From: Kitasatospora sp. MAA4
GTDB taxonomy: Bacteria > Actinomycetota > Actinomycetes > Streptomycetales > Streptomycetaceae
Assembly (NCBI RefSeq): GCF_029893355.1
Contig: NZ_JARZAI010000017.1
Span: 1-64,000 of the forward strand
Direction: 5' to 3'
DNA: 64,000 bases
Shown one piece after another: positions 34,357-42,764 of this stretch. A model generated the notes under the pieces. The model did not search any database and had not been told where the DNA came from. It saw nothing but the letters and a program-made list of their open reading frames with translations. How positions within the stretch are numbered: the first letter of the stretch is position 1; each line of letters opens with the position of its first letter. A program made the translations under genes and the position numbers.

Positions 34357-34382
34357 CCGCTTCGCAGCACCCTGCGAAGCGG
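34357..34382. promoter_or_regulatory. Perfect hairpin in the divergent region of the peptide importer
   Basis: CCGCTTCGCA and its complement TGCGAAGCGG with a six-base loop (GCACCC). It sits between the two divergent promoters and just upstream of the -35 of the permease arm. It could be an operator or a transcript hairpin of the other strand. Confidence 0.45.
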
Positions 34383-34397
34383 CTCCCTGCACGGGTC

Positions 34398-34426
34398 TTG
34401 ACCGGCCCCCGCACCGGCCACAGAAT
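34398..34426 (+). promoter_or_regulatory. Candidate sigma-70-type promoter of the permease operon
   Basis: TTGACC (34398-34403), a 17-bp spacer and CAGAAT (34421-34426). The predicted start would be near 34433, giving a leader of about 45 nt before the small ORF at 34478. Confidence 0.5.
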
Positions 34427-34477
34427 CCCTGCTGCACGAACCTGCTTCGAACACCCCACGAACGAAGGCAAACCGCC

Positions 34478-34513
34478 ATGTTGATCAGGTCCCGCCGGTT
34501 CTGGCGCCGCTGA
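34478..34513 (+). CDS. Putative 11-residue leader peptide ORF
   Basis: ATG at 34478 opens an ORF encoding MLIRSRRFWRR, whose TGA overlaps the ATG of the first permease (TGATG at 34511-34515). The basic MLIRS/MLTRR-type beginnings recall short leader peptides that NCBI annotates ahead of sulfur or nickel uptake operons in actinobacteria. Here it lacks Cys and might couple permease translation to availability of Arg or charged tRNAs. The permease itself has no ribosome binding site directly upstream, which supports coupling. Confidence 0.5.
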   Translation: MLIRSRRFWRR

Positions 34514-35496
34514 TGCTCCGCTACCTGGCGAAGCGTCTCGCCTACTACCTGCTGCTCCTGGTCGTCTCGATCTTCCTCGCCTACGCGCTCTCCAGCGCCT
34601 CGCTCAACCCGCGGGCCTACTTCGAGGCCAAGCAGCCGCGCCCCTCGGCCGCCGCCGTGGACCGCCAGCTCACCGACCTCGGCATCAACGACCGCACGCC
34701 GATCGTCGAGCGCTTCGGCCACTGGTCGAGCGACCTGGTGCTGCACGGCGACCTCGGCCAGAGCATCCACGACACCCCGATCAACGCCGAGTTCGGCCGC
34801 CGGATCTGGGTCTCACTGCGGCTGATGCTGGTCGGCAGCCTGCTCGGAATGCTGCTCGGCGTGGCCGCCGGTGCCTGGGGCGCGGTGCGCCAGTACCGGA
34901 TCTCCGACCGGGCGTTGACGATCTTCTCGTTCGTGGTGCTGTCCACGCCGGTCTTCCTGATGGCGCTCTTCCTGAAGAACGGCGCCATCGCGCTCAACCA
35001 GGCCTCCGGACACCAACTGATCAACTTCACCGGCTACGAGACCCCCGGACTGACCGGCGGCTTCGTCGCCCACCTGTCCGACTGGTCCGTCCACCTGCTG
35101 CTGCCGACCCTGTCACTGGCGCTCGGTGGTCTGGCCACCTACAGCCGCTACCAGCGCGGCACGATGCTCGACGTGCTCGGCTCGGACTACCTGCGCACCG
35201 CCGAGGCCAAGGGCCTGACCCGGCGCCGGGCGCTGGTCAAACACGGCCTGCGCACCGCCGTCATCCCGATGTCCACCCTCTTCGCCTACAGCTTCCTGGG
35301 CATCCTGACCGGCGCCACCTTCACCGAGACGATCTTCGGCTGGCACGGCATGGGCGAGTGGTTCATCAACGCGATCAACGAGAACGACACCAACGCGGTG
35401 GTCGCGGTCAACCTGTTCGCAGCCGTCGTCGTTCTGGCCTCCGGCTTCGTCGCGGACGCGCTGCACGCCGCCCTGGACCCCCGGGTCCGGCACTGA
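34513..35496 (+). CDS. Peptide ABC transporter permease (DppB/OppB type)
   Basis: 327 aa with six predicted helices; the first is MLRYLAKRLAYYLLLLVVSIFLAYAL. The EAA loop for ATPase contact is YLRTAEAKGLTRRRALVKHGLRTA, and the C-terminal block GATFTETIFGWHGMGEWFINAI is characteristic of the family. ATG overlaps the stop of the tiny ORF by one base. The large periplasmic region between helices 1 and 2 is typical of DppB. Confidence 0.95.
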   Translation: MLRYLAKRLAYYLLLLVVSIFLAYALSSASLNPRAYFEAKQPRPSAAAVDRQLTDLGINDRTPIVERFGHWSSDLVLHGDLGQSIHDTPINAEFGRRIWVSLRLMLVGSLLGMLLGVAAGAWGAVRQYRISDRALTIFSFVVLSTPVFLMALFLKNGAIALNQASGHQLINFTGYETPGLTGGFVAHLSDWSVHLLLPTLSLALGGLATYSRYQRGTMLDVLGSDYLRTAEAKGLTRRRALVKHGLRTAVIPMSTLFAYSFLGILTGATFTETIFGWHGMGEWFINAINENDTNAVVAVNLFAAVVVLASGFVADALHAALDPRVRH

Positions 35497-36485
35497 TGAC
35501 GGGAGCTGGACCCACCGTGACCACGGCGGACGCAGTGATCGAGAACGCCACGCCGACCGCCGCCGACGCGGCGCCGGCCGGACGCGGCAAGCTGGTGCTC
35601 GGCCGGCTGCTGGCCGCGCGGGGAGCCGTGGCGGGCACGGTGATCGTGCTGCTGCTCTTCCTGCTGGCCTTCGTCGGACCGTACCTGACGCACTGGCGCT
35701 ACACCGACATCGACTACGCCGCCCTGCGCCAACCTCCCTCCGCCACCCACTGGTTCGGCACCGGCGGACTCGGCCAGGACGTCTACGCGCAGACCCTGCG
35801 CGGCCTGCAGAAGTCGCTGATCATCGGCCTGCTGGTCGCTCTGCTCTCCACCGTGGTGGCCGGCCTGGTCGGCGCCTGCGCCGGGTACTTCGGCGGCTGG
35901 ACGGACCGGCTGCTGATCTTCTTCGTGGACCTGATGCTGGTCTTCCCGAGCTTCCTGGTGATCACCATCATCTCGCCCCGGCTGAAGAACACCGGCTGGA
36001 TCGCCTTCGTGGTGCTGCTCGCCGCCTTCAACTGGATGATCACCGCACGCGTCGTGCGCTCGATGACCATCTCGCTCAAGGAGCGCGAGTTCGTGCGCGC
36101 CGCGCAGTTCATGGGGGTGCGGCCACTGCGGATCATCCTGCGGCACATCCTGCCGAACGCCGCCTCGTACCTGATCGTGGACGCCACCATCGCGGTCGGC
36201 TCGGCCGTGATGAGCGAGACCGCGCTCTCCTACTTCGGCTTCGGCGTCAAGGCGCCGGACGTCTCGCTCGGCACGCTGATCGCCGACGGGACGGACGCCG
36301 CGCCCACCTATCCCTGGATGTTCTACTTCGCGGCCGGACTGCTGGTGCTCTTCGTGCTGGCCGTCAACCTGATCGGCGACGGCCTGCGCGACGCGCTCGA
36401 CCCGACCGCCGAGTCCGGCCGGGCGCCGTCCCGCCGCGCCGCCCGCCTCAGCCGCTCCACTCGCACCCCCAAGGGCTCCCGATGA
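35496..36485 (+). CDS. Peptide ABC transporter permease (DppC/OppC type)
   Basis: 329 aa. A cytoplasmic N-terminus of about 40 residues, then VIVLLLFLLAFVGPYL, and further helices. EAA loop REFVRAAQFMGVRPLRIILRHILPNA identifies the ATPase contact; ETALSYFGFGVKAPDVSLGTLIADG is the OppC hallmark. Start ATG at 35496 overlaps the preceding stop (TGATG), and the gene ends in an ATGA overlap with the fused ATPase, so all three are one operon. Confidence 0.95.
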   Translation: MTGAGPTVTTADAVIENATPTAADAAPAGRGKLVLGRLLAARGAVAGTVIVLLLFLLAFVGPYLTHWRYTDIDYAALRQPPSATHWFGTGGLGQDVYAQTLRGLQKSLIIGLLVALLSTVVAGLVGACAGYFGGWTDRLLIFFVDLMLVFPSFLVITIISPRLKNTGWIAFVVLLAAFNWMITARVVRSMTISLKEREFVRAAQFMGVRPLRIILRHILPNAASYLIVDATIAVGSAVMSETALSYFGFGVKAPDVSLGTLIADGTDAAPTYPWMFYFAAGLLVLFVLAVNLIGDGLRDALDPTAESGRAPSRRAARLSRSTRTPKGSR

Positions 36486-38563
36486 CCTCCCCCGCAGCGC
36501 TGTTGACCGTCCGCGACCTGCGGGTCGAGTTCGCCGGAGCCCGAGGCCGGGCCGCCACCTCCGCCGTGCGCGGCGTCGACCTCACGGTCCGCCGGGGCGA
36601 GACGCTCGGCATCGTCGGCGAGTCGGGATCCGGCAAGTCGGTCACCGCGCTGGCCGTCCTCGGCCTGCTGCCGGGCACCGCGGGGATCAGCGGCTCGGTC
36701 GAGCTGGACGGCCGCGAACTGGTCGGGCTGCCCGGCCGCGAGCTGGCCCGGATCCGCGGCAGCCGGATCGCGATGGTCTTCCAGGACCCGCTCTCCGCCT
36801 TCACCCCGGTCTATCGGATCGGCGAGCAGATCACCGAGGCGGTACTCGTCCACCAGAAGGTCGACAAGGCAACCGCCCGCCGCCGGGCGGCCGAACTCCT
36901 GGACCTGGTAGGCATTCCGGACCCCCAGCGGGCGCTCGACAGCTTCCCGCACGAGTTCTCCGGCGGCATGCGGCAGCGCGCGATGATCGCCATGGCGGTG
37001 GCCAACGAACCGGACATCCTGCTCGCGGACGAGCCCACCACCGCGCTGGACGTCACCATCCAGGCGCAGGTGCTGGACGTGCTGCGGACCGCCCAGCGCG
37101 AGACCGGCGCCGCGCTGGTGCTGGTCAGCCACGACCTCGGGGTGATCGCCCAGATGGCCGACCGGGTCGCGGTGATGTACGCCGGGCGGGTGGTGGAGAC
37201 GGCCGGCGTGGACGAGCTGTTCGCCGCGCCCCGGCACCCGTACACGCTCGGACTGATCGGCGCTGTACCGCGGTTGGACACCCGGGGTGGCCCGCTGGTG
37301 CCGATCCCCGGCAACCCGCCGCCGCCGTCCAAGCTGCCCGGCGGCTGCCCGTTCGCGCCGCGGTGCCCGCTGGCCGAGGACCGCTGCCGCACGAGCGAGC
37401 CCGAACTCCTGGGCGAGGACGGTCACTTGGCCGCCTGCGTGCGGAGCGAGGAGCTGGCCGAGCGACGGCCCGCACCGTCCGAGGTCTACCCCGTCCCCGA
37501 GGTGCCGCCGAGCGTCCTGCCGCCGGACCGGGCGGACCGCGAGCCGGTGCTGCGGGTCTCCGGCCTGACCAGGACCTTCCCCGTACTCAAGGGCGCCGTC
37601 TTCAAGCGCAAGGTCGGCGAGGTGTACGCCGTCGACGGCGTCGAGCTGGACATCCGGCGCGGTGAAACCCTGGGCCTGGTAGGGGAGTCGGGCTCCGGCA
37701 AGTCGACCACGCTGTTCGAGGTGCTGGGCCTGGCCAAGCCCGAGGCGGGCCGGATCGAGCTGCTCGGCCAGGACACCGCCGGCCTCGACCGGGCCGCCGC
37801 GCACCGGCTGCGCGCCCAGTTGCAGATCGTCTTCCAGGACCCGATGGCCAGCCTCGACCCGCGGATGCCGATCGGCGACGTGATCGCCGAACCGCTGCGC
37901 GCGCAGGCCGCGCCGAAGCCCGAGATCGACCTGCGGATCCCCCAACTCCTGCGCCTGGTAGGCCTGGACCCCGCACACGCCAGCCGCTACCCGCACGAGT
38001 TCTCCGGCGGCCAGCGCCAACGCATATCCATCGCCCGGGCGTTGGCGGTGGAGCCGCAACTCCTGGTACTGGACGAGCCGGTGTCCGCGCTGGACGTCTC
38101 GATCCAGGCCGGGGTGCTGAACCTGCTGCAACGTCTCAAGGCCGAACTCGGCCTGGCCTACCTGTTCGTGTCGCACGACCTGTCGGTGATCCGGCACCTC
38201 GCCGACCGGGTCAGCGTGATGTACCTCGGGCGCACGGTCGAGCAGGGCTCGGTGGAGGCGGTCTTCAACACGCCGCGCCACCCGTACACCCAGGCCCTGC
38301 TCTCCGCCGTCCCGCTGCCCGACCCGGTCGCCGAACGGGCGCGCGAGCGCGTCCTGTTGGCCGGCGACCCGCCGAGCCCGACCGAGCGCCGGGCCGGCTG
38401 CCGGTTCCGCAGCCGCTGCGCGGTCTACGCGGCGCTCGCCCCCGAGCTGCGCACCCGCTGCGAGCAGGACTCCCCCGTCCTGCTCGACGCGGCGCCGGAC
38501 GCCGACCACGCGGCCGCCTGCCACTACCCGACGGTTCAGAGGTACCCGGCGCGCAGGGCGTAG
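36482..38563 (+). CDS. Fused dual ATPase of the peptide ABC importer (DppD-DppF)
   Basis: 693 aa carrying two complete ABC domains in tandem. Domain 1: Walker A GESGSGKSVT, signature EFSGGMRQR, Walker B ILLADEPTTALD, then an oligopeptide C-terminal extension with the Cys cluster CPFAPRCPLAEDRC. Domain 2: Walker A GESGSGKSTT, signature EFSGGQRQR, Walker B LLVLDEPVSALD, and a similar Cys-rich tail (CRFRSRCAVYAALAPELRTRC). In most bacteria these are two genes, dppD and dppF; fusion is common in actinobacteria. ATG overlaps the OppC stop (ATGA). Its 3' end overlaps the convergent LuxR gene by 28 nt. Confidence 0.95.
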   Translation: MTSPAALLTVRDLRVEFAGARGRAATSAVRGVDLTVRRGETLGIVGESGSGKSVTALAVLGLLPGTAGISGSVELDGRELVGLPGRELARIRGSRIAMVFQDPLSAFTPVYRIGEQITEAVLVHQKVDKATARRRAAELLDLVGIPDPQRALDSFPHEFSGGMRQRAMIAMAVANEPDILLADEPTTALDVTIQAQVLDVLRTAQRETGAALVLVSHDLGVIAQMADRVAVMYAGRVVETAGVDELFAAPRHPYTLGLIGAVPRLDTRGGPLVPIPGNPPPPSKLPGGCPFAPRCPLAEDRCRTSEPELLGEDGHLAACVRSEELAERRPAPSEVYPVPEVPPSVLPPDRADREPVLRVSGLTRTFPVLKGAVFKRKVGEVYAVDGVELDIRRGETLGLVGESGSGKSTTLFEVLGLAKPEAGRIELLGQDTAGLDRAAAHRLRAQLQIVFQDPMASLDPRMPIGDVIAEPLRAQAAPKPEIDLRIPQLLRLVGLDPAHASRYPHEFSGGQRQRISIARALAVEPQLLVLDEPVSALDVSIQAGVLNLLQRLKAELGLAYLFVSHDLSVIRHLADRVSVMYLGRTVEQGSVEAVFNTPRHPYTQALLSAVPLPDPVAERARERVLLAGDPPSPTERRAGCRFRSRCAVYAALAPELRTRCEQDSPVLLDAAPDADHAAACHYPTVQRYPARRA

Positions 38564-39201
38564 GCGACGGCGTGGGCGCGGTTGCGCAGGTGGAGCCGGC
38601 TGGTCAGACCGTGCAGCACGTTCTTCACGGTCCGCTCGGAGAAGAACAGCCGGCTGGCGATCTCGGCGGTCTCCAGACCGTCCGCGATCAGCCGCAGCAC
38701 GTCCACCTCCCGGTCGCCCAGCGCCGTCCGCGCGGCGCCGCCGCCGGGGGCGCCGTCCCGCGACATCGCGGCGACCTCGCCGAGCAGGCGGCCCAGCAGG
38801 TCGGCGGGCACCTCGCCGCGCCCCTTGGCAGCGGCCAGCACGCCGTTGGCGAGCTGGGAACTGCTTGCCTGGTGCCGCCACAGGATCGTGCCGACCCCGC
38901 AGCCGACCACGTCGAGCAGCCGGTTCTCACCGATCTGCCCGACCACCAGGACGACTCGCCCGGAGGTCTGCCGGGACAGCCCGCGCAGCATCGTCAGCAC
39001 GGTTTCGTCGACCGTGTCGGCGACCACCACGCCCACCGTCGCGGACTCGGTCGAGCCCCCCGCCACCAGGGAGATTCCCGGGTGGTCGCGCAGCTGCTGC
39101 GCCGCGCCGGCCCGTGAGATCGGATCGGCCGCGTGCACGGCGACGGTCACCGTGTCGGTCATCGTGGCGGTCGCCGTGTCGTGTGTGAGTGTCTGCTGCA
39201 T
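38536..39201 (-). CDS. LuxR-type transcriptional regulator (degenerate receiver)
   Basis: 221 aa. The C-terminal GerE helix-turn-helix is clear: LGDREVDVLRLIADGLETAEIASRLFFSERTVKNVLHGLTSRLHLRNRAHAVAYALRAGYL. The N-terminal region is a receiver-like alpha/beta fold (VAVHAADPISRAGAAQQL), but no acidic pocket or phospho-Asp is evident (VVVADTVDE is the nearest segment), so it is probably regulated by another signal. It is convergent with the importer operon. The small secreted-peptide gene and a second LuxR-type gene lie beyond it. Confidence 0.85.
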   Translation of the reverse strand: MQQTLTHDTATATMTDTVTVAVHAADPISRAGAAQQLRDHPGISLVAGGSTESATVGVVVADTVDETVLTMLRGLSRQTSGRVVLVVGQIGENRLLDVVGCGVGTILWRHQASSSQLANGVLAAAKGRGEVPADLLGRLLGEVAAMSRDGAPGGGAARTALGDREVDVLRLIADGLETAEIASRLFFSERTVKNVLHGLTSRLHLRNRAHAVAYALRAGYL

Positions 39202-39254
39202 GAACGCCCCCTCCGTGCGAGGTTCTCGTCAGTCCGTGACGTCGCCGGCGGCGA

Positions 39255-39476
39255 CTACGCGCCGTGGGTGGGGACGGTGGATCCGGGCCACGGGCTGGTC
39301 CGCTGGCACGCGTCGTGCTTGTCGCCCGGAATGCAGACCGGCCAGCCCCAGCTGGTGTTCGCCGTCACGGAGGTGCCGTGGCCGGTCGGAGCGGCCTGCA
39401 GCTCCCCTGCCGCCTGCGCCCCCAGGAACGCCAGAACTCCGATACCCAGAACTGCGAGGGCGCGAGCTGTCTTCAT
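39255..39476 (-). CDS. Small secreted peptide, 73 aa
   Basis: Begins MKTARALAVLGIGVLAFLGAQAAGE, a Sec-type signal peptide with predicted cleavage near residue 24. The mature part, about 50 residues, has two Cys separated by eight residues (VCIPGDKHDAC), favouring a disulfide. Not recognised. It sits between two LuxR-type regulators and on the same strand as the first. A signalling, structural or bacteriocin-like role is conceivable, but no exporter or maturation gene is present. Start ATG 39476; a longer frame from 39497 adds MTPGDSR. Confidence 0.6.
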   Translation of the reverse strand: MKTARALAVLGIGVLAFLGAQAAGELQAAPTGHGTSVTANTSWGWPVCIPGDKHDACQRTSPWPGSTVPTHGA

Positions 39477-39622
39477 GCGTGAATCCCCAGGTGTCACTCG
39501 CGCGCCGGCCTGTCGACCAGGCGCGTCGGGATCTCTTCCCAGCTAGAGGGTGCCAGGGGCCGTGCACGGAGAACCAGAGCGTTCGGGGATCATAAAGGTG
39601 ACGCACCACAGGGGAGGGATGG

Positions 39623-40759
39623 ATGAACCAGCCCAAATCGGGCATCGCCGACCGCGCCGGCCCGCCTCCGCAACTGGACCCACAGGCCCAGTCGCTCTAC
39701 AGCTGGGTCGTGCGCAGCGGACACATGGAACGCGCGTACGTCGGCACGGCCGCCGCCGAGCTCGGCCTGGACCCGGCCCGCTGCCAGGACGCCCTGGACA
39801 CGCTGGCCGCCCTGCACCTGCTGCGACCGGACGAGGAGCACCCGGACCGGCTGGTCCCGGTCAGCCCGGAGGCCGCCACCGCCCAGCTGCTCGGAGCCGA
39901 GGAGGCGGAGCTGCGCGCCGCCGAGGCCGCGATCCGCGACCGGCAGGCCCGGCTCGACACGCTCAAGGCGGACCTGTCCGCACTGAGCCCGCTCTACCTG
40001 GACGGCCGCGACCGTACCGCCGGCGCCTTCCAGCTACTGGAGGACATGCACATGGTCCGGGCGGCGCTGAGCGACGCCGTGGCCAACTGCACCCTCGAGG
40101 TGCTCGCCATCCAGCCCGGCGGCGGCCACCCGGAGGCGGCGCTCTACGAGTCGCTCGCCCGCGACACCGCGATGCTCAACCGCGGAGTGCGGCTGCGCAG
40201 CATCTACCAGCACCTCACCCGTTTCCACCAGCCCACTCGTTCGTATGCGGATGTCATCCTCGCCGCCGGCGCGGAGATCCGCACCCGTGCCGAGGTCCCC
40301 AGTCAGATGATCATCGTCGACCGGCTGACCGCCTTCGTCCCGGCCCGGCTGGAGACCGGCGGGGCCTTGGTGATCCGCGAGCCCTCCATGGTCGCCTTCC
40401 TGATCAAGCTCTTCGACAACGAGTGGGGGCAGGCCGTGCCGTTCGCCACCGGCCCGGCCGCCGCCCGCACCGTCTCCGAAGCGGTCAAGCACACCATCGC
40501 GACGCTCCTCGCGGACGGCGTCAAGGACGACGTGATCGCCCGCAGGCTCGGGATGTCCACCCGAACCTGCCGGCGCCACATCGCCGAGCTGCTCGAACAG
40601 CTCGGCGCCCAGAGCCGCTTCCAGGCCGGCGCACTCGCCGAACGCCTGGGTCTGACCACTCCGGACTGCCCACTCGACACCACCGAACCCGACGACGGCG
40701 ACGAGACGCCGACCCCCGCACAGCCACCCCGAGGGCAGGCGACAGTCGACTGCGGTTGA
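39623..40759 (+). CDS. LuxR-type regulator with TrmB-like N-terminus
   Basis: 378 aa. It starts with a winged-helix-like domain (LYSWVVRSGHMERAYVGTAAAELGLDPARCQDALDTL), a coiled-coil linker rich in Ala/Glu/Arg (residues about 95-135), an effector domain of the TrmB or phospholipase D-like type (ALYESLARDTAMLNRGVRLRSIYQ), and a C-terminal LuxR HTH (LADGVKDDVIARRLGMSTRTCRRHIAELLEQLGAQSR). This architecture recurs in streptomycetes, often near small secreted proteins. ATG at 39623 follows GGGAGGG. Divergent from the small peptide gene, which may be its target. Confidence 0.85.
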   Translation: MNQPKSGIADRAGPPPQLDPQAQSLYSWVVRSGHMERAYVGTAAAELGLDPARCQDALDTLAALHLLRPDEEHPDRLVPVSPEAATAQLLGAEEAELRAAEAAIRDRQARLDTLKADLSALSPLYLDGRDRTAGAFQLLEDMHMVRAALSDAVANCTLEVLAIQPGGGHPEAALYESLARDTAMLNRGVRLRSIYQHLTRFHQPTRSYADVILAAGAEIRTRAEVPSQMIIVDRLTAFVPARLETGGALVIREPSMVAFLIKLFDNEWGQAVPFATGPAAARTVSEAVKHTIATLLADGVKDDVIARRLGMSTRTCRRHIAELLEQLGAQSRFQAGALAERLGLTTPDCPLDTTEPDDGDETPTPAQPPRGQATVDCG

Positions 40760-40896
40760 CGCTAGCCCAGTCCGTGGCCGGGACCTACGGGTCCCGGCCA
40801 CACTGGTTCACACCTGCGCGCGCGGACGCCCGGACGGGCAGAAACCCTGCCCGTCCGGCCCCGAAAAGGGCACCCACCGTGGCACCCCGGGCACGA

Positions 40897-40926
40897 TTCG
40901 GCGGATCCCTCATCTGCGTGTAATGT
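40897..40926 (+). promoter_or_regulatory. Promoter of tRNA-Lys copy 2
   Basis: TTCGGC at 40897-40902, 18-bp spacer and TAATGT at 40921-40926. The same TTCGGC-N18-TAATGT arrangement precedes copy 3. Confidence 0.55.
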
Positions 40927-40941
40927 TCTCCGGGTCAGCAG

Positions 40942-41015
40942 GCGCCGCTAGCTCAGTTGGTTAGAGCAGCTGACTCTTAATCAGCGGGTCCGGGGTTCGA
41001 GTCCCTGGCGGCGCA
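40942..41015 (+). tRNA. tRNA-Lys(CTT), copy 2
   Basis: Identical in sequence to copy 1 over the 74-nt tRNA. No CCA is encoded. Followed by an own hairpin. No integrated element is visible behind it. Confidence 0.97.
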
Positions 41016-41023
41016 CAGCGGAT

Positions 41024-41057
41024 TCAGGGCCTTCTCGCTTCGGCGGGGAGGCCCTGA
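41024..41057 (+). terminator. Terminator of tRNA-Lys copy 2
   Basis: TCAGGGCCT at 41024-41032 pairs with AGGCCCTGA at 41049-41057, with further pairing inside around a CTTCGG loop. Confidence 0.8.
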
Positions 41058-41186
41058 GTCGTTCCCGGGCGGCGCAGCGCGCGCCCCGTTGCGCAGCGGC
41101 CGGTGGTACGTCAGGTTGGTCCTTGACACCGCGTTTACCGGTGCCAGTGACCAGAGTTGACTACGCATCAGAATCGAGGCCAGGCC

Positions 41187-41753
41187 ATGGCTGTGAAGAT
41201 CCTGCTCGTCACCGGGGACGCGGCGGAGTCGCTGGAGGTGCTCTACCCCTACCAGCGGTTGCGCGAGGAGGGCTACCAGGTCGACATCGCGGCGCCGGCG
41301 AAGAAGAAGCTCCAGTTCGTGGTCCACGACTTCGAGGAGGGCTTCGACACCTACACCGAGAAGCCCGGCTACACCTGGCCGGCCGACCTGGCCTTCGCGG
41401 ACGTCGACCCCAGCGCGTACGCGGCGCTGGTCATCCCCGGCGGCCGGGCCCCCGAGTACCTGCGCAACAACGCCGAACTGCAGCGCATCGTCCAGCACTT
41501 CTTCGCCGCCGAGAAGCCGGTCGCACAGATCTGCCACGGCCCGCAGATCACCGCCGCGGCCGGCGTGCTGACCGGACGCCGGACCGCCGCGTACCCCGCG
41601 CTGGAGCCGGACGTCACCGCGGCCGGCGCCACCTACCAGGACGGCGAAGCGGTCGTGGACGGCGTCCTGGTCTCCGCCCGGGCCTGGCCGGACCACTCCG
41701 CCTGGCTGCGCGCCTTCCTCGAGATCCTGCGTACCAAGGCCCCGGTCGCCTGA
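41187..41753 (+). CDS. DJ-1/PfpI family protein
   Basis: 188 aa. The DJ-1 superfamily fold shows ILLVTGDAAESLEVLYPYQRLREEGYQVDIAAP, LVIPGGRAPEYLRNN, and the nucleophile elbow PVAQICHGPQITAAAGVL with Cys near residue 116, Glu earlier in the chain (DAAESLE). Relatives include intracellular proteases, glyoxalase-like enzymes and chaperones. The gene stands alone between a tRNA and a LysE exporter. ATG at 41187 with GAGGCCAGG. Confidence 0.92.
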   Translation: MAVKILLVTGDAAESLEVLYPYQRLREEGYQVDIAAPAKKKLQFVVHDFEEGFDTYTEKPGYTWPADLAFADVDPSAYAALVIPGGRAPEYLRNNAELQRIVQHFFAAEKPVAQICHGPQITAAAGVLTGRRTAAYPALEPDVTAAGATYQDGEAVVDGVLVSARAWPDHSAWLRAFLEILRTKAPVA

Positions 41754-41835
41754 TCCGGCCCCCGTCTGCCCGATTCCGGGCAGGCGGGCCACCCGCCCGG
41801 GGCGGCCGGACCCCGCGCGGCTAGCCTGACGGTCC

Positions 41836-42486
41836 ATGACGCTCACCAGCGCACTGTGGTCCTTCGCCCTCGTCGTGGGGCTCCTCACACTCACCCCCGG
41901 CCTGGACACCGCACTCATCCTGCGCACCGCCGCGCTCGGCCGGCGCCGCCGGGCCTGGGGCGTCGTCCTGGGCATCCAGACCGGCACCCTGTTGTGGGGT
42001 TCGCTCACCTCGCTCGGGGTCACGGCCCTGCTCACCGCCTCCCATCTCGCGTACGACGCCCTGCGGTTGGGCGGCGCCTGCTACCTGCTGTGGATGGGCG
42101 GCCGGATGCTCTGGCAGAGCCGGCACCGCTCCCCGACCGAGAGCACCCCCGAGGACGACGTCCCTGCCGCCGAGCCGCCCGCTGCCGACTCCTGGACGGC
42201 CGGCTGGCGCCAGGGCACCGTGACCAACCTCCTCAACCCCAAGGTCGGCGTCTTCTACGTCGCCGTCCTGCCGCAGTTCATCCCGGCCGGCGCACCGCAC
42301 TTCGCTACCGGCGTCCTGCTGACCAGCGAGCACGTCGCACTCGGCCTGCTCTGGTCGACCGTGCTGATCGCCTTCGCCCAGGCCCTGCGGGTACGGCTCC
42401 AGCGCCCCTCCGCGCGCAGGCTGCTGGACCGGGTCACCGGCGTCGCGATCGTCGGCTTCGGCCTGCGCCTGGCGGGCGGCTCCTGA
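41836..42486 (+). CDS. LysE-family translocator
   Basis: 216 aa with six predicted helices; the N-terminal block ALWSFALVVGLLTLTPGLDTALILRTAALGRRRRAWGVVLGIQTGTL contains the family's conserved TPGPD-like segment (TPGLD) and GxxxG helices. Exporters of this class secrete amino acids or amino acid analogues. Helices 3 and 4 are separated by a charged cytoplasmic loop of about 40 residues. Start ATG 41836. Confidence 0.88.
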   Translation: MTLTSALWSFALVVGLLTLTPGLDTALILRTAALGRRRRAWGVVLGIQTGTLLWGSLTSLGVTALLTASHLAYDALRLGGACYLLWMGGRMLWQSRHRSPTESTPEDDVPAAEPPAADSWTAGWRQGTVTNLLNPKVGVFYVAVLPQFIPAGAPHFATGVLLTSEHVALGLLWSTVLIAFAQALRVRLQRPSARRLLDRVTGVAIVGFGLRLAGGS

Positions 42487-42491
42487 ACGGA

Positions 42492-42521
42492 TTCGGCGTT
42501 CGGCCGCTGATCAGGTAATGT
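42492..42521 (+). promoter_or_regulatory. Promoter of tRNA-Lys copy 3
   Basis: TTCGGC at 42492-42497, 18-bp spacer and TAATGT at 42516-42521. The region upstream of the -10 is almost identical to that of copy 1. Confidence 0.55.
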
Positions 42522-42537
42522 TCTCCGCGTTGAACAG

Positions 42538-42611
42538 GCGCCGCTAGCTCAGTTGGTTAGAGCAGCTGACTCTTAATCAGCGGGTCCGGGGTTCGAGTCC
42601 CTGGCGGCGCA
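42538..42611 (+). tRNA. tRNA-Lys(CTT), copy 3
   Basis: Same 74-nt sequence as copies 1 and 2, with anticodon CTT. Preceded by its own promoter and followed by a perfect 17-bp hairpin. Confidence 0.97.
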
Positions 42612-42617
42612 CAACAG

Positions 42618-42655
42618 ACTCAGGGCCTCCTCGCCATAGCGAGGAGGCCCTGAGT
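42618..42655 (+). terminator. Terminator of tRNA-Lys copy 3
   Basis: A perfect 17-bp stem, ACTCAGGGCCTCCTCGC at 42618-42634 with its complement at 42639-42655, and a CATA loop. Confidence 0.88.
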
Positions 42656-42764
42656 CGTTCCGGCCTCCACCTCTCCGTAACGGGTTGATCACACCGCCCA
42701 CACCTCGACGACGGCGCTGCCAGGCTGCACGCACCACCCGAGCCCCTCTCCCGCCGGAGCAGCC

